64,000 nt of DNA from Rufibacter immobilis (GCF_003721565.1 NZ_RJJE01000009.1:928793-992792), one strand, 5' to 3'. Shown: positions 25,931-34,246, numbered from the stretch's first letter. Numbers and translations: made by a program. The notes: a model not told the origin generated them from the letters alone.

Positions 25931-26648
25931 GCGCCGCTCTACCCAACCAGAGCTCATGGACGACCTCACGCTGGCCAGCGATGACCTGCGCCGCAACCTG
26001 GAGGAATTGGAGTTCATTAACGTGTGGCTGGGCGGGCATGACGTGGTGCGCAACGGATTAAACCAGATTCTCCGGCACCCGTTTAGCGGCTCTTTTTCCA
26101 AAAAAAGGCTCAAAATAGCAGACTTGGGCAGCGGCGGCGGCGACACCCTGCGGATGGTGGCCCGCTGGGCCCGAAAGCAGAAAGTAGCCGTGGAACTGGT
26201 GGGCATTGACGCCAATGCTTTTATGCTGCGCTATAGCGCCTCCCTGAGCCAGGACTACCCAGAGATCACCTACCGGCAAGCCGATGTTTTCTCCCCCGAG
26301 TTTGCCCAGGAGCAATTTGACGTGGTGATCTGCAGCCTGTTCCTGCACCACTTCAAAGACGATGCCCTGGCCTCTCTGCTGGCCCAGCTGCGGCGGCAGG
26401 TACGCGTGGCCGTCTTGGTCAACGACCTGCACCGGCACCCGCTGGCGTATTATTCCATTAAATGCCTCACCCAAATTTTCTCCCGCTCGTATCTGGTAAA
26501 AAACGATGCCCCGCTGTCGGTGCTCAGGGCTTTTAGCCGGGCAGACTGGGAGCGTATTCTGGCGCAGGCCGGTGTTGCGCACTACCAACTTGTCTGGAAG
26601 TGGGCCTTCAGATGGCAACTTGTTTTTGGCCCTATTTCAGAAAAATAG
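25923..26648 (+). CDS. Class I SAM-dependent methyltransferase of the type III PKS operon
   Basis: A 241-residue methyltransferase. SAM motif I is IADLGSGGGDTLRM (residues 65-78), the acidic motif II is ELVGIDANAFML, and DVVICSLFLHHF is motif IV. It overlaps the polyketide synthase by 8 bp, so it very likely methylates the polyketide product. Two oddities: residues 53-65 (PFSGSFSKKRLKI) are encoded by a degenerate copy of the genome's palindrome element placed just before motif I, and the last residues (LVFGPISEK) run into another copy. The C-terminus may therefore have been rewritten by repeat insertion. Enzymatic activity could still be intact because the SAM site is complete. Confidence 0.87.
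   Translation: MFKRRSTQPELMDDLTLASDDLRRNLEELEFINVWLGGHDVVRNGLNQILRHPFSGSFSKKRLKIADLGSGGGDTLRMVARWARKQKVAVELVGIDANAFMLRYSASLSQDYPEITYRQADVFSPEFAQEQFDVVICSLFLHHFKDDALASLLAQLRRQVRVAVLVNDLHRHPLAYYSIKCLTQIFSRSYLVKNDAPLSVLRAFSRADWERILAQAGVAHYQLVWKWAFRWQLVFGPISEK
26088..26116. repeat. Degenerate palindrome inside the methyltransferase CDS
   Basis: ccgtttagcggctctttttccaaaaaaaggctcaaaat, from about 26079, matches the left arm and centre of the family and a decayed right arm, in frame within the coding sequence. Confidence 0.55.
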
Positions 26649-26659
26649 CCGCTAAACGG
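26620..26659. repeat. Palindrome copy spanning the methyltransferase stop codon
   Basis: ttgtttttggccctatttcagaaaaatagccgctaaacgg: the right arm is intact, the left arm diverged. The TAG stop (26646-26648) lies inside it. Confidence 0.6.
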
Positions 26660-26813
26660 AAAATTAATTGTAACTTACTAGAACAGAGACAGATTTACCG
26701 CCTATACTGTTTACCCCGCGAGGTTAACTTTATTGGTTCCGCCTCTGTCCAAAGCGCCTTGTGTCTGGCTTTAGCGCCGGTTCAGCGCCTATTGTTTCAC
26801 CAAATTTTAGATC

Positions 26814-27032
26814 ATGGGCCGAAGTTCCTCCAAACGTTCCCTTCAATTCTGGCTGCTTCTGGCAGCGTCTGTTCTCTTGTCAGCCATGGTCATCAGCCTG
26901 TTCCTGGAAATCATGAAGGTGATGGTCTACCTGCTGCTGGTGCTGCTGCTGGTGCCGTTGGTGTACCTGCTGCTCAAGCGCTCTCTCCCCTTCCTCCGCG
27001 GCTCTGACGCAAAACTCAAATCCCGAAATTAA
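26814..27032 (+). CDS. Small membrane protein, unknown function
   Basis: A 72-residue hypothetical protein with a Ser/Arg-rich start (MGRSSSKRS), two adjacent hydrophobic segments (FWLLLAASVLLSAMVISLFL and KVMVYLLLVLLLVPLVYLLL) and a basic tail. No family recognised. It is downstream of the polyketide operon on the same strand and convergent with the deacetylase gene; this convergent gap is the only one in the window without a palindrome copy. Short and Leu-rich, so it could be spurious. Confidence 0.5.
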   Translation: MGRSSSKRSLQFWLLLAASVLLSAMVISLFLEIMKVMVYLLLVLLLVPLVYLLLKRSLPFLRGSDAKLKSRN

Positions 27033-27099
27033 TAGCACATAGTATGTATCAAGTATCAGGATTTTGAAAGTCTTGCTACCTGGTACGGGCTACCTAATA

Positions 27100-28002
27100 C
27101 TAGAAAAAGATCTGCTGGGCCAGCCTGAAGGTGTTGGCGTGCGCCTCCACTATGTCTGCAATGCGGGTAGAGTAACCGCCGCCCATGCTGGCGCAAACCG
27201 GCACGCCGTGCGTATGGCACAGCTCCAGCACCAGGCGGTCGCGCTCTTTGCAGCCCGCGTGCGTGAGCGCCAGCTTGCCTAGTTTGTCTGAGGCCAGCAC
27301 GTCTACCCCGCACTGATAAAACACAAAATCGGGTTCTACTTGCTCCATGAGGCGGGGCAGGTGCGTGCGCAGAAGTTGTAGGTAGCCTTCGTCCCCTATC
27401 CCATCGGGCAGGGGCACGTCCAGGTCAGAGGTTTCTTTGTGCAGCGGATAGTTGTTGCCGCCGTGCATACTGAAGGTGAACACGCGGGGTTCCTGGGCAA
27501 AAATCTGGGCGGTGCCGTTGCCCTGGTGCACGTCCAGATCCACAATGAGCACTTTGCCGGCTTTCCCTTCGTCCAACAGGTATTGCGCGCCCAGCGCGTT
27601 GTCGTTGAGCAGGCAGAAACCTTCGCCGCGGTCTGTGAACGCGTGGTGGGTGCCGCCGGCAATGTTCATGGCCATGCCGTACTGCAAAGCATAATCGGCC
27701 GCCTCCACGGTGCCGCCCATGATGATCACCTCCCGCATCACCAATTCCGCAGACAGCGGAAAACCTGTTTTCCTGATCTCTGAGGGCGTAAGTTCCAGTT
27801 CCCGGAGCCTTCGCCAATAATTTTCATCATGCACCCGCACAATGCGTGCCTCCGGCAAGGCCGCCGGGCGGAAGAAATTGTCTTGGGTAACGGTGCCCTC
27901 ATACAGCAGCTGCTCAGGCAACAGCTCATATTTGAGCATGGGAAACCGGTGATTCTCGGGGAGGGGGTGCGCGTACTCGGGTGACCAGGCGATCTTAAGC
28001 AT
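27100..28002 (-). CDS. Histone deacetylase/AcuC-family metal amidohydrolase
   Basis: A 300-residue member of the arginase/deacetylase fold. The active-site residues are visible: tandem His119-His120 in GGTHHAFTD, the zinc ligands Asp155/His159 in IVDLDVHQGNGT, and the GVDVLASDKLGKL loop with a further Asp. Bacterial members remove acyl groups from lysine or polyamine-like small molecules. Length is normal. It is divergent from the PorT-like gene with a 180-bp gap. Substrate not predictable from sequence. Confidence 0.9.
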   Translation of the reverse strand: MLKIAWSPEYAHPLPENHRFPMLKYELLPEQLLYEGTVTQDNFFRPAALPEARIVRVHDENYWRRLRELELTPSEIRKTGFPLSAELVMREVIIMGGTVEAADYALQYGMAMNIAGGTHHAFTDRGEGFCLLNDNALGAQYLLDEGKAGKVLIVDLDVHQGNGTAQIFAQEPRVFTFSMHGGNNYPLHKETSDLDVPLPDGIGDEGYLQLLRTHLPRLMEQVEPDFVFYQCGVDVLASDKLGKLALTHAGCKERDRLVLELCHTHGVPVCASMGGGYSTRIADIVEAHANTFRLAQQIFF

Positions 28003-28181
28003 ACTTCACAGCGGCGTTGGGTACAGGAAAACTCAAAGAGCCTTGCTCTTATATTCCTGATTAGGCTTAGGTTACGACAACAGAGCCGCCTGCAACATTC
28101 TAGGCAGGAGACAGTATAAGTGAAACAACCTATTTCTTTGCAAAGGGTTTTCCATTACCTATACCAAATGTACGACAGACT

Positions 28182-28814
28182 ATGAAAAAACTCACTTTAC
28201 TCTTGATATGCACTCTATTTTTTGCGGCGGCCCAAGCGCAGGAACGCGTCCTTAACCGTGGTGTCATTAACCATAATGAAGAAGCCGGCTTAGACCGGGA
28301 CAACAGCGGTTTCGGGGTGAAGGGCGGGGTACTGTTCAGCTCGCTGCAGGGCGATGGTAAAGACATGCTGGATAACCTCAAAAGCTCCACCAACTGGCAC
28401 GCCGGTTTCTACTCCCAGTTCAGCTTAGGCCGGGTGTTCTCTATTCAGCCGGAGGCGCTGTACAGCCGCCGGGAAGTGCGTGCCGATGACGCCAACCGCC
28501 GTTTCGACTATATTGATGTGCCAGTGCTGGCCGTGGTCAACTTCACAGACAACCTAAGCTTTCACGTGGGTCCGCAGGTGGGCATCATGCTGACCGCCAA
28601 GGAAGACGACCGCGAGATTGACAAAGAAGGACTGAACACCTTTGACTACGGCGCCGCCGCCGGTCTGGAGGCCAAGCTCTTCATCTTCCGCCTGGGCGGC
28701 CGCTACTACCGCAGTTTCTCAGATCTGGGCAAGTTTGATGCTGCCAACGCCAACCGCGCCCTCAATGACATCAAAGCCGGCAATTTCCAGATTTATCTGG
28801 GTGTAGGTTTCTAA
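28182..28814 (+). CDS. Outer-membrane beta-barrel protein, PorT-like
   Basis: A 210-residue exported protein: signal peptide MKKLTLLLICTLFFAAAQAQ, then a region with barrel signatures such as GFGVKGGVLFSSL, WHAGFYSQFSLGRVFSIQPEALYSRR and VDVPVLAV-type IDVPVLAVVNFTD, ending FQIYLGVGF with a terminal Phe. This is the common outer-membrane beta-barrel (PorT/OmpW-like) family in Bacteroidota. Role unknown. It has its own strong terminator downstream. Confidence 0.83.
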   Translation: MKKLTLLLICTLFFAAAQAQERVLNRGVINHNEEAGLDRDNSGFGVKGGVLFSSLQGDGKDMLDNLKSSTNWHAGFYSQFSLGRVFSIQPEALYSRREVRADDANRRFDYIDVPVLAVVNFTDNLSFHVGPQVGIMLTAKEDDREIDKEGLNTFDYGAAAGLEAKLFIFRLGGRYYRSFSDLGKFDAANANRALNDIKAGNFQIYLGVGF

Positions 28815-28833
28815 CGAAAACAGATTCCAGAAC

Positions 28834-28877
28834 AAAAAGAAGAGGGGGTGCCTGTACAGGCACCCCCTCTTCTTTTT
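28834..28877. terminator. Perfect palindromic terminator after the PorT-like gene
   Basis: A 44-bp perfect palindrome (arms 28834-28855 and 28856-28877, centre cctgtacagg) with A-run and T-run ends, so it can act on either strand. Confidence 0.9.
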
Positions 28878-28887
28878 TTGCCATTTA

Positions 28888-28925
28888 CGTTTAGCGGCCG
28901 TTTTTGGAAAAACGGCCGCTAAACG
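28888..28925. repeat. TTAGCGGC-form palindrome, copy 11
   Basis: cgtttagcggccgttttt GG aaaaacggccgctaaacg, perfect. Both arms carry the paired AGCGGCC/GGCCGCT change relative to AGGGGCT/AGCCCCT. It is in the convergent gap with the PfpI gene. Confidence 0.95.
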
Positions 28926-28962
28926 CGAATCGCCAACGGTTACTCCCCGTTGGCGATTCGCG
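28924..28962. terminator. Hairpin between copy 11 and the PfpI gene
   Basis: cgcgaatcgccaacgg (28924-28939) and its complement (28947-28962), loop of 7. It begins where copy 11 ends; lies 21 bp after the PfpI stop on the minus strand. There is no T-run, so terminator function is uncertain. Confidence 0.6.
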
Positions 28963-28982
28963 TTGGTTGCACGAACGGTGAG

Positions 28983-29540
28983 TTAAGCGCGGTCGTGCTT
29001 TCCTTCGGCAAACTCTTCAATCATCTTTTTGTTGAAGGCCGGAATGTCATCGGGTTTGCGGCTGGTGACCAAGCCATTGTCTGTGACTACTTCTTCGTCT
29101 ACCCAGTTGGCGCCGGCGTTGGTGAGGTCGGTGCGGAGGGAAGGCCAGCTGGTCATTTTCTTTCCGCTCACGGCCTGGGCTTCTATGAGGGTCCAGGGGC
29201 CGTGGCAGATGGCGGCAATGGGTTTACCGGCATCATTGAAGGCCCGCACAAAGGCTACGGCCTGCTCATTGGCCCGCAGGTAATCTGGGTTCATGACCCC
29301 GCCGGGCAACAGCAGCGCGTCATAGTCTGAGGCCACGGCTGTTTTAAGGTCCTGGTCTACGTCAAATTCCTTTCCCCAGTCGGTCATGTCCCAGGCTTTC
29401 ACTTTGCCAGATTGCGGGGAGATGACGTGGGTTTGAGCGCCGGCTTCTTCCAGGGCCGCCTTGGGTTTTTCCAGTTCTACTTGCTCAAATCCTTTTTCTA
29501 CTAAAATGGCTATTTTCTTGCCAGTGAGTTTTTGTGCCAT
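28983..29540 (-). CDS. DJ-1/PfpI family protein (type 1 glutamine amidotransferase-like)
   Basis: A 185-residue protein of the PfpI/YhbO type. The nucleophile elbow is Cys112-His113 in IAAICHGPWTLIEA, with Glu19 in KGFEQVEL as the expected partner, and LLPGGVMNPDYLR is conserved. Members are linked to protease, chaperone or deglycase-like stress activities; the exact role is disputed. Divergent from the thioredoxin-like gene at 29613. Confidence 0.9.
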   Translation of the reverse strand: MAQKLTGKKIAILVEKGFEQVELEKPKAALEEAGAQTHVISPQSGKVKAWDMTDWGKEFDVDQDLKTAVASDYDALLLPGGVMNPDYLRANEQAVAFVRAFNDAGKPIAAICHGPWTLIEAQAVSGKKMTSWPSLRTDLTNAGANWVDEEVVTDNGLVTSRKPDDIPAFNKKMIEEFAEGKHDRA

Positions 29541-29612
29541 GGTATTTTGGTTGTCTAATGGTGAAAATCGTATACAGTTGTACTTTGGTCTTAAAAGAAT
29601 CGTTACATTGGC

Positions 29613-30143
29613 ATGAAATACTCCGCTTCTATGTTTGCCCGTAGAATTCTCTTATTCTGCTTTTTACTGGTTGGTCTGGCCTTGAATAAACCTGCCGCCG
29701 CCCAAACCCGGCAAGTGCCGCTGGTGAAACTGGCGCACCTGCAGAAATACCTCAACTCTACCTCAGATACTACTTATGTCATTAATTTCTGGGCTACGTG
29801 GTGCAAGCCCTGCATAGAGGAATTACCCAATTTTGAGGCCGTGCAGAAGCAGTACGCCGGGCAACCGGTACATGTAGTGCTGGTGAGCATGGATTTTGCG
29901 AAAGACCTGGAGAAGAAAGTGATCCCGTTTGTGACCCGAAGACAGCTGAAGAGCACCGCGTTTCTGCTGGACGAGCCGGACCAAAACGCCTGGATTGACA
30001 CCGTAGACCCATCATGGAGCGGGGCCATACCGGCCACGCTGCTGGTGAACAACCGCCGCAAACAGCGGATTTTCCTTGAGAAACCGCTCACGCTGGCGCA
30101 ACTGCAAGAGCATTTAACTACCAAATTCTCCCATAACCCCTAA
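29613..30143 (+). CDS. TlpA-like periplasmic thioredoxin-fold protein
   Basis: A 176-residue exported protein. A signal peptide or anchor (ILLFCFLLVGLAL...PAAAQ) precedes a thioredoxin domain with the active site WCKPC (Cys64, Cys67) in FWATWCKPCIEELPNF. The cis-Pro position is in SGAIPATLLV. It probably reduces or isomerises disulfides in the periplasm. The next gene, 4 bp after its stop, is another thioredoxin-fold protein, so the two form an operon. Confidence 0.88.
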   Translation: MKYSASMFARRILLFCFLLVGLALNKPAAAQTRQVPLVKLAHLQKYLNSTSDTTYVINFWATWCKPCIEELPNFEAVQKQYAGQPVHVVLVSMDFAKDLEKKVIPFVTRRQLKSTAFLLDEPDQNAWIDTVDPSWSGAIPATLLVNNRRKQRIFLEKPLTLAQLQEHLTTKFSHNP

Positions 30144-30147
30144 CCAT

Positions 30148-30768
30148 ATGCGAAAACCGTACTATTTCCTCCTGGTTCTGAGCGTGCTCACGCTCTTCAC
30201 CGCCTACCGTTTCGCCGACACCGGCTATCAGGTAGGTGATACCGCCTCAGACTTTAAGCTCAAGAACGTGAACGGGCAAATGGTGAGCCTCAAGGACCAG
30301 AAAGAGGCCAAGGGCTTTATTGTGACCTTCACCTGCAACACCTGCCCTTACGCCAAGTTGTATGAAGACCGCCTCATTCAGTTGCACCAGAAGTACGCGC
30401 CCAAAGGGTACCCGGTCATCGCCATCAACCCCAATGACGCCACCGCCTCCCCCGGCGATTCTTTTGCCGAGATGCAGCAACGCGCCAAAAGCAAGAAATT
30501 CCCGTTTGTGTACCTGCATGATGAGTCTCAGGAAATTGCCAAACGCTACGGCGCCACCCGCACTCCACACCTGTACATCCTTACCCGTAACGGGCAAGAC
30601 CTGAAAGTGTCCTACATTGGCGCCATTGATGACAATTCCGGCGACCCAGAGAAAGTACAGAAACGCTACGCAGAGGCCGCCCTGGATAACCTTCTCTCCG
30701 GCAAAGCCGTGCCGCAACCCACCACCAAAGCCATTGGCTGCACCATTAAGTGGCGCAACAACAGCTAA
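30148..30768 (+). CDS. AhpC/redoxin-like thioredoxin-fold protein
   Basis: A 206-residue protein with an N-terminal hydrophobic signal (PYYFLLVLSVLTLFT) and a redoxin domain: GDTASDFKLKNVNGQMVSL, the motif TCNTCPYAK with Cys63 and Cys66, and a thioredoxin-type cis-Pro in TRTPHLYIL. The CxxC is of the TCNTCP type, found in Bacteroidota redoxins paired with TlpA-like proteins. It starts 4 bp after that partner. A palindrome copy follows in the convergent gap. Confidence 0.87.
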   Translation: MRKPYYFLLVLSVLTLFTAYRFADTGYQVGDTASDFKLKNVNGQMVSLKDQKEAKGFIVTFTCNTCPYAKLYEDRLIQLHQKYAPKGYPVIAINPNDATASPGDSFAEMQQRAKSKKFPFVYLHDESQEIAKRYGATRTPHLYILTRNGQDLKVSYIGAIDDNSGDPEKVQKRYAEAALDNLLSGKAVPQPTTKAIGCTIKWRNNS

Positions 30769-30789
30769 AATTAGAGTCTATCAAAAAAC

Positions 30790-30841
30790 AGGGAGGCGTT
30801 TAGGGGCCGTTTTTAGAAAAACGGCCCCTAAACGCCTCCCT
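30790..30841. repeat. TTAGGGGC palindrome family, copy 12
   Basis: gggaggcgtttaggggccgttttt AG aaaaacggcccctaaacgcctccc, essentially perfect over 50 bp or more, in the convergent gap between the redoxin and DUF4157-like genes. Confidence 0.95.
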
Positions 30842-30868
30842 GGTTTTTCCCTACACCCATGAAGCCTA

Positions 30869-31222
30869 TCAGGATTTTCTGCTGGGCGAGTCGGCTTGGT
30901 TTTGCGCCAGCAGTTGGCTTTCCTTCACCCCCGCCAGGCGGGCTTCGGCTTCAAATCTGTTGTTGTAATAGCCCACGCGCATGGATTCCAGCAGGTACAG
31001 CCAGAGAAATTTAACGTAGCCATGTTCCTGAAACTGACGCACATGCACTAACTCATGAGCCACCCAGGCCCGGTCCCGCAGAAAATTTTCTTTGGAAACT
31101 CCGCTAAGGTGTATAGATTTGCCCAGCACCATGGCTACGTTGGAACTCTTGAGGACCCAGCGGGCAATGCGGGCGAAGGGAGACCCCTCCACTATTTTCA
31201 GATTTTTTTCAAGGGAATCCAT
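30869..31222 (-). CDS. Small zincin, DUF4157-like
   Basis: A 117-residue protein with the zinc-binding motif HELVHVRQ (His56, Glu57, His60) followed by YLLESMRVGYYNNRFEAEA, where the Glu of FEAEA could be the third ligand. This resembles the DUF4157 core, a small metallopeptidase-like domain sometimes found with extracellular contractile injection systems, none of which is seen here. No signal peptide is visible. I chose ATG 31222; a TTG at 31240 is the only alternative start upstream. Confidence 0.7.
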   Translation of the reverse strand: MDSLEKNLKIVEGSPFARIARWVLKSSNVAMVLGKSIHLSGVSKENFLRDRAWVAHELVHVRQFQEHGYVKFLWLYLLESMRVGYYNNRFEAEARLAGVKESQLLAQNQADSPSRKS

Positions 31223-31503
31223 CTTCTTTCTTTTATCCAATATACGGCAATAGGCCCTCTCAGGCTACATTCTGCACTTTTCTTCTACCATTTTCTGCCG
31301 CCGCACAATAAAAGTGCGCTTTTACGTGTTTGGTTTACAAAGGTTTCATATTTACCTTTGTATTAATGAAAGCACAGTAGAAAATCTACGCTTTCTGTAA
31401 AATGGCTTTCTTCCTGTTTTAAGCGTTGGTAAGCGCCTACTGTTGGAAGGGCCACGGGTGGTCTGCGGCAGCCGGCCCACCTGAAGTTTCACCATTAAAA
31501 CAG

Positions 31504-32139
31504 ATGATGAAAAGTTACATTTTGTCTGCACTAGCCCTAGGCTCTGCGTTCTTATCCTTCTTCTATGAGGTTCAGCCCACGGCGGCCACCACGTATTCTG
31601 AAGAAGCCTACAACATCACCCCAGCTGAACAATTCCAGGAATGGACCCTGGAGCATAACAGCTCGGCCGCTCTCAACGACGCCCCCAGAGAGAGAAACCT
31701 TTCCTACAAAGACTCTCTTACCTACAACTACTACTCCCAGTCGTTGGGCCTCAAGCTGGACTATACAGAAGACCCCAAACTGCTGGAAGCCATCTCTGAC
31801 TGGATTGGCACCCCTTACCGCTCCGGCGGCAGCACCCAACGCGGCACAGACTGCTCTGGCTTCGTAAGCAAAATCTACAAGCAGGTGTACGGCATCACGC
31901 TCACGCACAGCTCACGCTCCATGTTCAATGAGGTGAGCCGGGTGGCCAAAACAGATCTGGAGACCGGCGATCTTATTTTCTTCCGCCGCGGTCCTGGGCA
32001 CCCCATCTACCACGTAGGTATTTACCTTAAAGACGGCAAATTTGTGCATTCTGCCTCTAACGGCGGAGTTATGGTGAACTCCCTCATGTCTGCCTACTAC
32101 AAGAAATATTTTTACGCCGCTGGCCGGGTAGATATTTAA
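31504..32139 (+). CDS. NlpC/P60 family peptidoglycan hydrolase
   Basis: A 211-residue exported protein. After a signal segment (MMKSYILSALALGSAFLSFF), a low-complexity linker leads to the NlpC/P60 domain: Cys117 in GTDCSGFVSKIY, His170 in HPIYHVGIYL and His182 in FVHSASNGG. These form the catalytic triad of D,L-endopeptidases that cut peptide stems in the cell wall. I chose ATG 31504 over an upstream frame opening at 31426; 31507 is also possible. A long hairpin and a palindrome copy follow. Confidence 0.9.
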   Translation: MMKSYILSALALGSAFLSFFYEVQPTAATTYSEEAYNITPAEQFQEWTLEHNSSAALNDAPRERNLSYKDSLTYNYYSQSLGLKLDYTEDPKLLEAISDWIGTPYRSGGSTQRGTDCSGFVSKIYKQVYGITLTHSSRSMFNEVSRVAKTDLETGDLIFFRRGPGHPIYHVGIYLKDGKFVHSASNGGVMVNSLMSAYYKKYFYAAGRVDI

Positions 32140-32148
32140 CACTACCTG

Positions 32149-32208
32149 CCCCCGTAAAAGCAAATCGCCCGCCCTCCTGTGAGAGCGGGCGATTTGCTTT
32201 TACGGGGG
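32149..32208. terminator. 24-bp-stem terminator-like hairpin after NlpC/P60
   Basis: Arms 32149-32172 (cccccgtaaaagcaaatcgcccgc) and 32185-32208 are perfect complements with a 12-bp loop. Its right end TACGGGGG is also the left end of the following palindrome copy, so the two structures cannot form at once. Confidence 0.8.
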
Positions 32209-32258
32209 TGCGTTTAGCGGCCGTTTTTTAAAAAAGAGCCGCTAAACGCACCCCCGTA
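32201..32258. repeat. TTAGCGGC-form palindrome, copy 13
   Basis: tacgggggtgcgtttagcggc ... gccgctaaacgcacccccgta around gttttttaaaaaag, 58 bp. The outer TACGGGGG is shared with the preceding hairpin. Confidence 0.93.
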
Positions 32259-32458
32259 ATTTGCCCAGCAGGCTTCTAACTATTTGCCCCGAAACAGAGT
32301 ATAGTCTAAAGGCAGAAAATGCGCAGGCACCGCCCCCTGAAGGTAGTTTGTTTTGTAGGGGTGCAGGCGGTTTCGCTTGTCATTTTTTCGTTACTTCGTG
32401 CCCGCCGCCGGGCAACAATTTCAGCACTGAACCTGTTATCTCTACTACTATAAAGACT

Positions 32459-33340
32459 ATGGAAAATCAAAACCAAAATAACAAGAATATTCACGAGTCG
32501 TCGCTGTTCAAACGCTTTCTCAAAAAAGCCGAGGATTACGTGAAACAGCCGCTCCGCATCAAGGAACTCCTCAATGACGCCTATCAGAAAGCGAGCGAGA
32601 AAAAAGACTTCGGGACCATTGCCGGCGAGGTGTTTGAGAGCCTGTCCACGCTGTCCAGAATGATCAGGGCATCGGTTTCCGGCGAGTACAAAGGAATTCC
32701 CACCAGCACCGTGGTGATGGGCGTGGCCGTGATCATCTACTTCCTCTCCCCCATTGACCTGGTACCCGACTGGCTGCCTATCATTGGTCTTCTGGACGAC
32801 GTAAGCCTGCTGGCCTGGTTCATGACCAGTATTAAATCAGAGATGGACAAGTTCCACGCCTGGGAAGCCACTCAGCCCGTGAAGAACACGGCCGCAGACC
32901 CCACCGCCGACTTGGCTACCTCTATGAGCGTAGACACCTCAGCGCACACTCCTAAATACGAAAACGAAGCCGCCGGCCAATACGGCTCTACCCGCCCTAC
33001 CGCTCCCTCCACTTCGGGCGTAGGCTCCTCTGCCCAGCAGCAGAACCCCACCTACGGCGAAGGCAACATGCAACTGGGAAATGACTCCAGCGGCTCTCAG
33101 GGCTCAACGGGCGGCATCATCCCAGACCAGAACAGCACCGCTCCTGTCACCAGCTTTACCACCGTGGAAGGCACCCCCATCCAGGAAATAGACCCAACGG
33201 CTACCGCCGATGCCGCTCCCACAGACCATGGCGTACCCACCGGCTACGGAGAGCCTAACGTGCGCGCCTCCACCACAGATAGCACCCGCGTACCCAGCAG
33301 CAACAGCTATGACACTGACCACGGCGGCAACGTACGCTAA
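32459..33340 (+). CDS. YkvA-type (DUF1232) membrane protein with long low-complexity tail
   Basis: A 293-residue protein. Residues about 85-130 show the DUF1232 signature: TVVMGVAVIIYFLSPIDLVPDWLPIIGLLDDVSLL, including the conserved SPIDLVPD and DD pairs. The C-terminal 150 residues are rich in Ser, Thr, Pro, Gly and Asn, lack hydrophobic stretches and look disordered. The ATG at 32459 gives the natural MENQNQNNK start. Function of the family is unknown. It is followed by a strong terminator at 33379. Confidence 0.8.
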   Translation: MENQNQNNKNIHESSLFKRFLKKAEDYVKQPLRIKELLNDAYQKASEKKDFGTIAGEVFESLSTLSRMIRASVSGEYKGIPTSTVVMGVAVIIYFLSPIDLVPDWLPIIGLLDDVSLLAWFMTSIKSEMDKFHAWEATQPVKNTAADPTADLATSMSVDTSAHTPKYENEAAGQYGSTRPTAPSTSGVGSSAQQQNPTYGEGNMQLGNDSSGSQGSTGGIIPDQNSTAPVTSFTTVEGTPIQEIDPTATADAAPTDHGVPTGYGEPNVRASTTDSTRVPSSNSYDTDHGGNVR

Positions 33341-33378
33341 CGCGAAGACGGCCGCACGCATGTACCCTTTTCAACTCA

Positions 33379-33429
33379 AAATGAACAATAAAAAAGCGCC
33401 TCTGCCAGGCGCTTTTTTATTGTTCATTT
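33379..33429. terminator. Terminator after the YkvA-like gene
   Basis: aaatgaacaataaaaaagcgcct (33379-33401) and the complement (33407-33429) with a 5-bp loop and T-run; perfect 23-bp stem. Confidence 0.88.
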
Positions 33430-33476
33430 GTTTCCCTCACCTGCCGCGTTGGTCTGCTTTTTAGCGGGGCAAGCTG

Positions 33477-33484
33477 TATCTTTG
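33477..33484 (+). promoter_or_regulatory. Probable -7 box for the DUF45 peptidase gene
   Basis: TATCTTTG matches TAnnTTTG and lies 8 bp before the ATG at 33493, implying a very short leader or leaderless mRNA. The nearest TTG upstream (33449-33451) is farther than standard. Confidence 0.5.
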
Positions 33485-33492
33485 TACTAGCT

Positions 33493-34245
33493 ATGGAGAG
33501 TAAGAAACGTGCGGCAGCCCCTAAGCAGGGAGTTCTGGAGAAGGAGATAGAAAACATAGGCAAGGTACAGTTTGTACCCAGTGCCACAGCCAAATACGTA
33601 AGGATCAGCATTAGGCCGGGGCAGGGCGTGAAAGTTACGTTGCCCAAGCGGGCTTCTTTGGCCCAGGCCGAAGCCTTTGTCCAGGAAAAAGCCGCCTGGA
33701 TCAGGAAGCACCTGCACTCCCAACAGCAGGAGCAGGGCAAGAAAACCGTCTTCACCCCGGAGACCGAGTTCAGGACCCGTTTCCACCAGTTGCTGCTGCT
33801 TCCCCACCCCTTGCCGCAGTGCAAGAGCCGCCTCAAAGACGGGGTGCTGTACGTGTGGTACCCAGAGCAGATCAGCTATGAGCACTCAGACATCCAAGAC
33901 TACATCGTTAAAGCCATAGAATACACCCTAAGGCTGGAGGCGAAACAATACCTGCCCCAGCGGGTAGCCCAGTTCGCGCGGCAGTTTGGGTTCTCTTACC
34001 AGCAGGTGACCATCAAGAACGCCAAAACCCGCTGGGGAAGCTGCTCGGCCACCAACAACATCAACCTGAACCTTCACCTCATGCGCCTCCCAGCCCACCT
34101 CTGCGACTACGTGATTCTGCATGAACTGGCCCACACGGTAGAAAAGAACCACGGTCCCCGCTTTTGGGCGCTCCTGGACCAGATAAGCGGCGATGCCCGC
34201 GGCCTTGACAAACAGCTCAAAGCCTACCGCCTCCACATCTATTAA
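33493..34245 (+). CDS. YgjP-like zinc metallopeptidase (DUF45/M48-related)
   Basis: A 250-residue protein with the zincin motif HELAHTVEKNHGPRFW (His210, Glu211, His214) near the C-terminus, preceded by TRWGSCSATNNINLNLHL, a hallmark of the YgjP/DUF45 family. The N-terminal about 110 residues hold a beta-rich domain with VKVTLPKRASLAQAEAFVQEKAAWI. Family members are SprT/WSS1-like proteases; the cellular target is unknown. It has a predicted promoter close to the start and is convergent with the acyl carrier protein gene. Confidence 0.88.
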   Translation: MESKKRAAAPKQGVLEKEIENIGKVQFVPSATAKYVRISIRPGQGVKVTLPKRASLAQAEAFVQEKAAWIRKHLHSQQQEQGKKTVFTPETEFRTRFHQLLLLPHPLPQCKSRLKDGVLYVWYPEQISYEHSDIQDYIVKAIEYTLRLEAKQYLPQRVAQFARQFGFSYQQVTIKNAKTRWGSCSATNNINLNLHLMRLPAHLCDYVILHELAHTVEKNHGPRFWALLDQISGDARGLDKQLKAYRLHIY

Positions 34246-34246
34246 G

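Noticed and set aside
26600..27007. 135-residue frame overlapping the methyltransferase end
   Set aside because: It begins in the methyltransferase 3' end and reads through a palindrome copy; the 72-residue membrane protein frame is more plausible.
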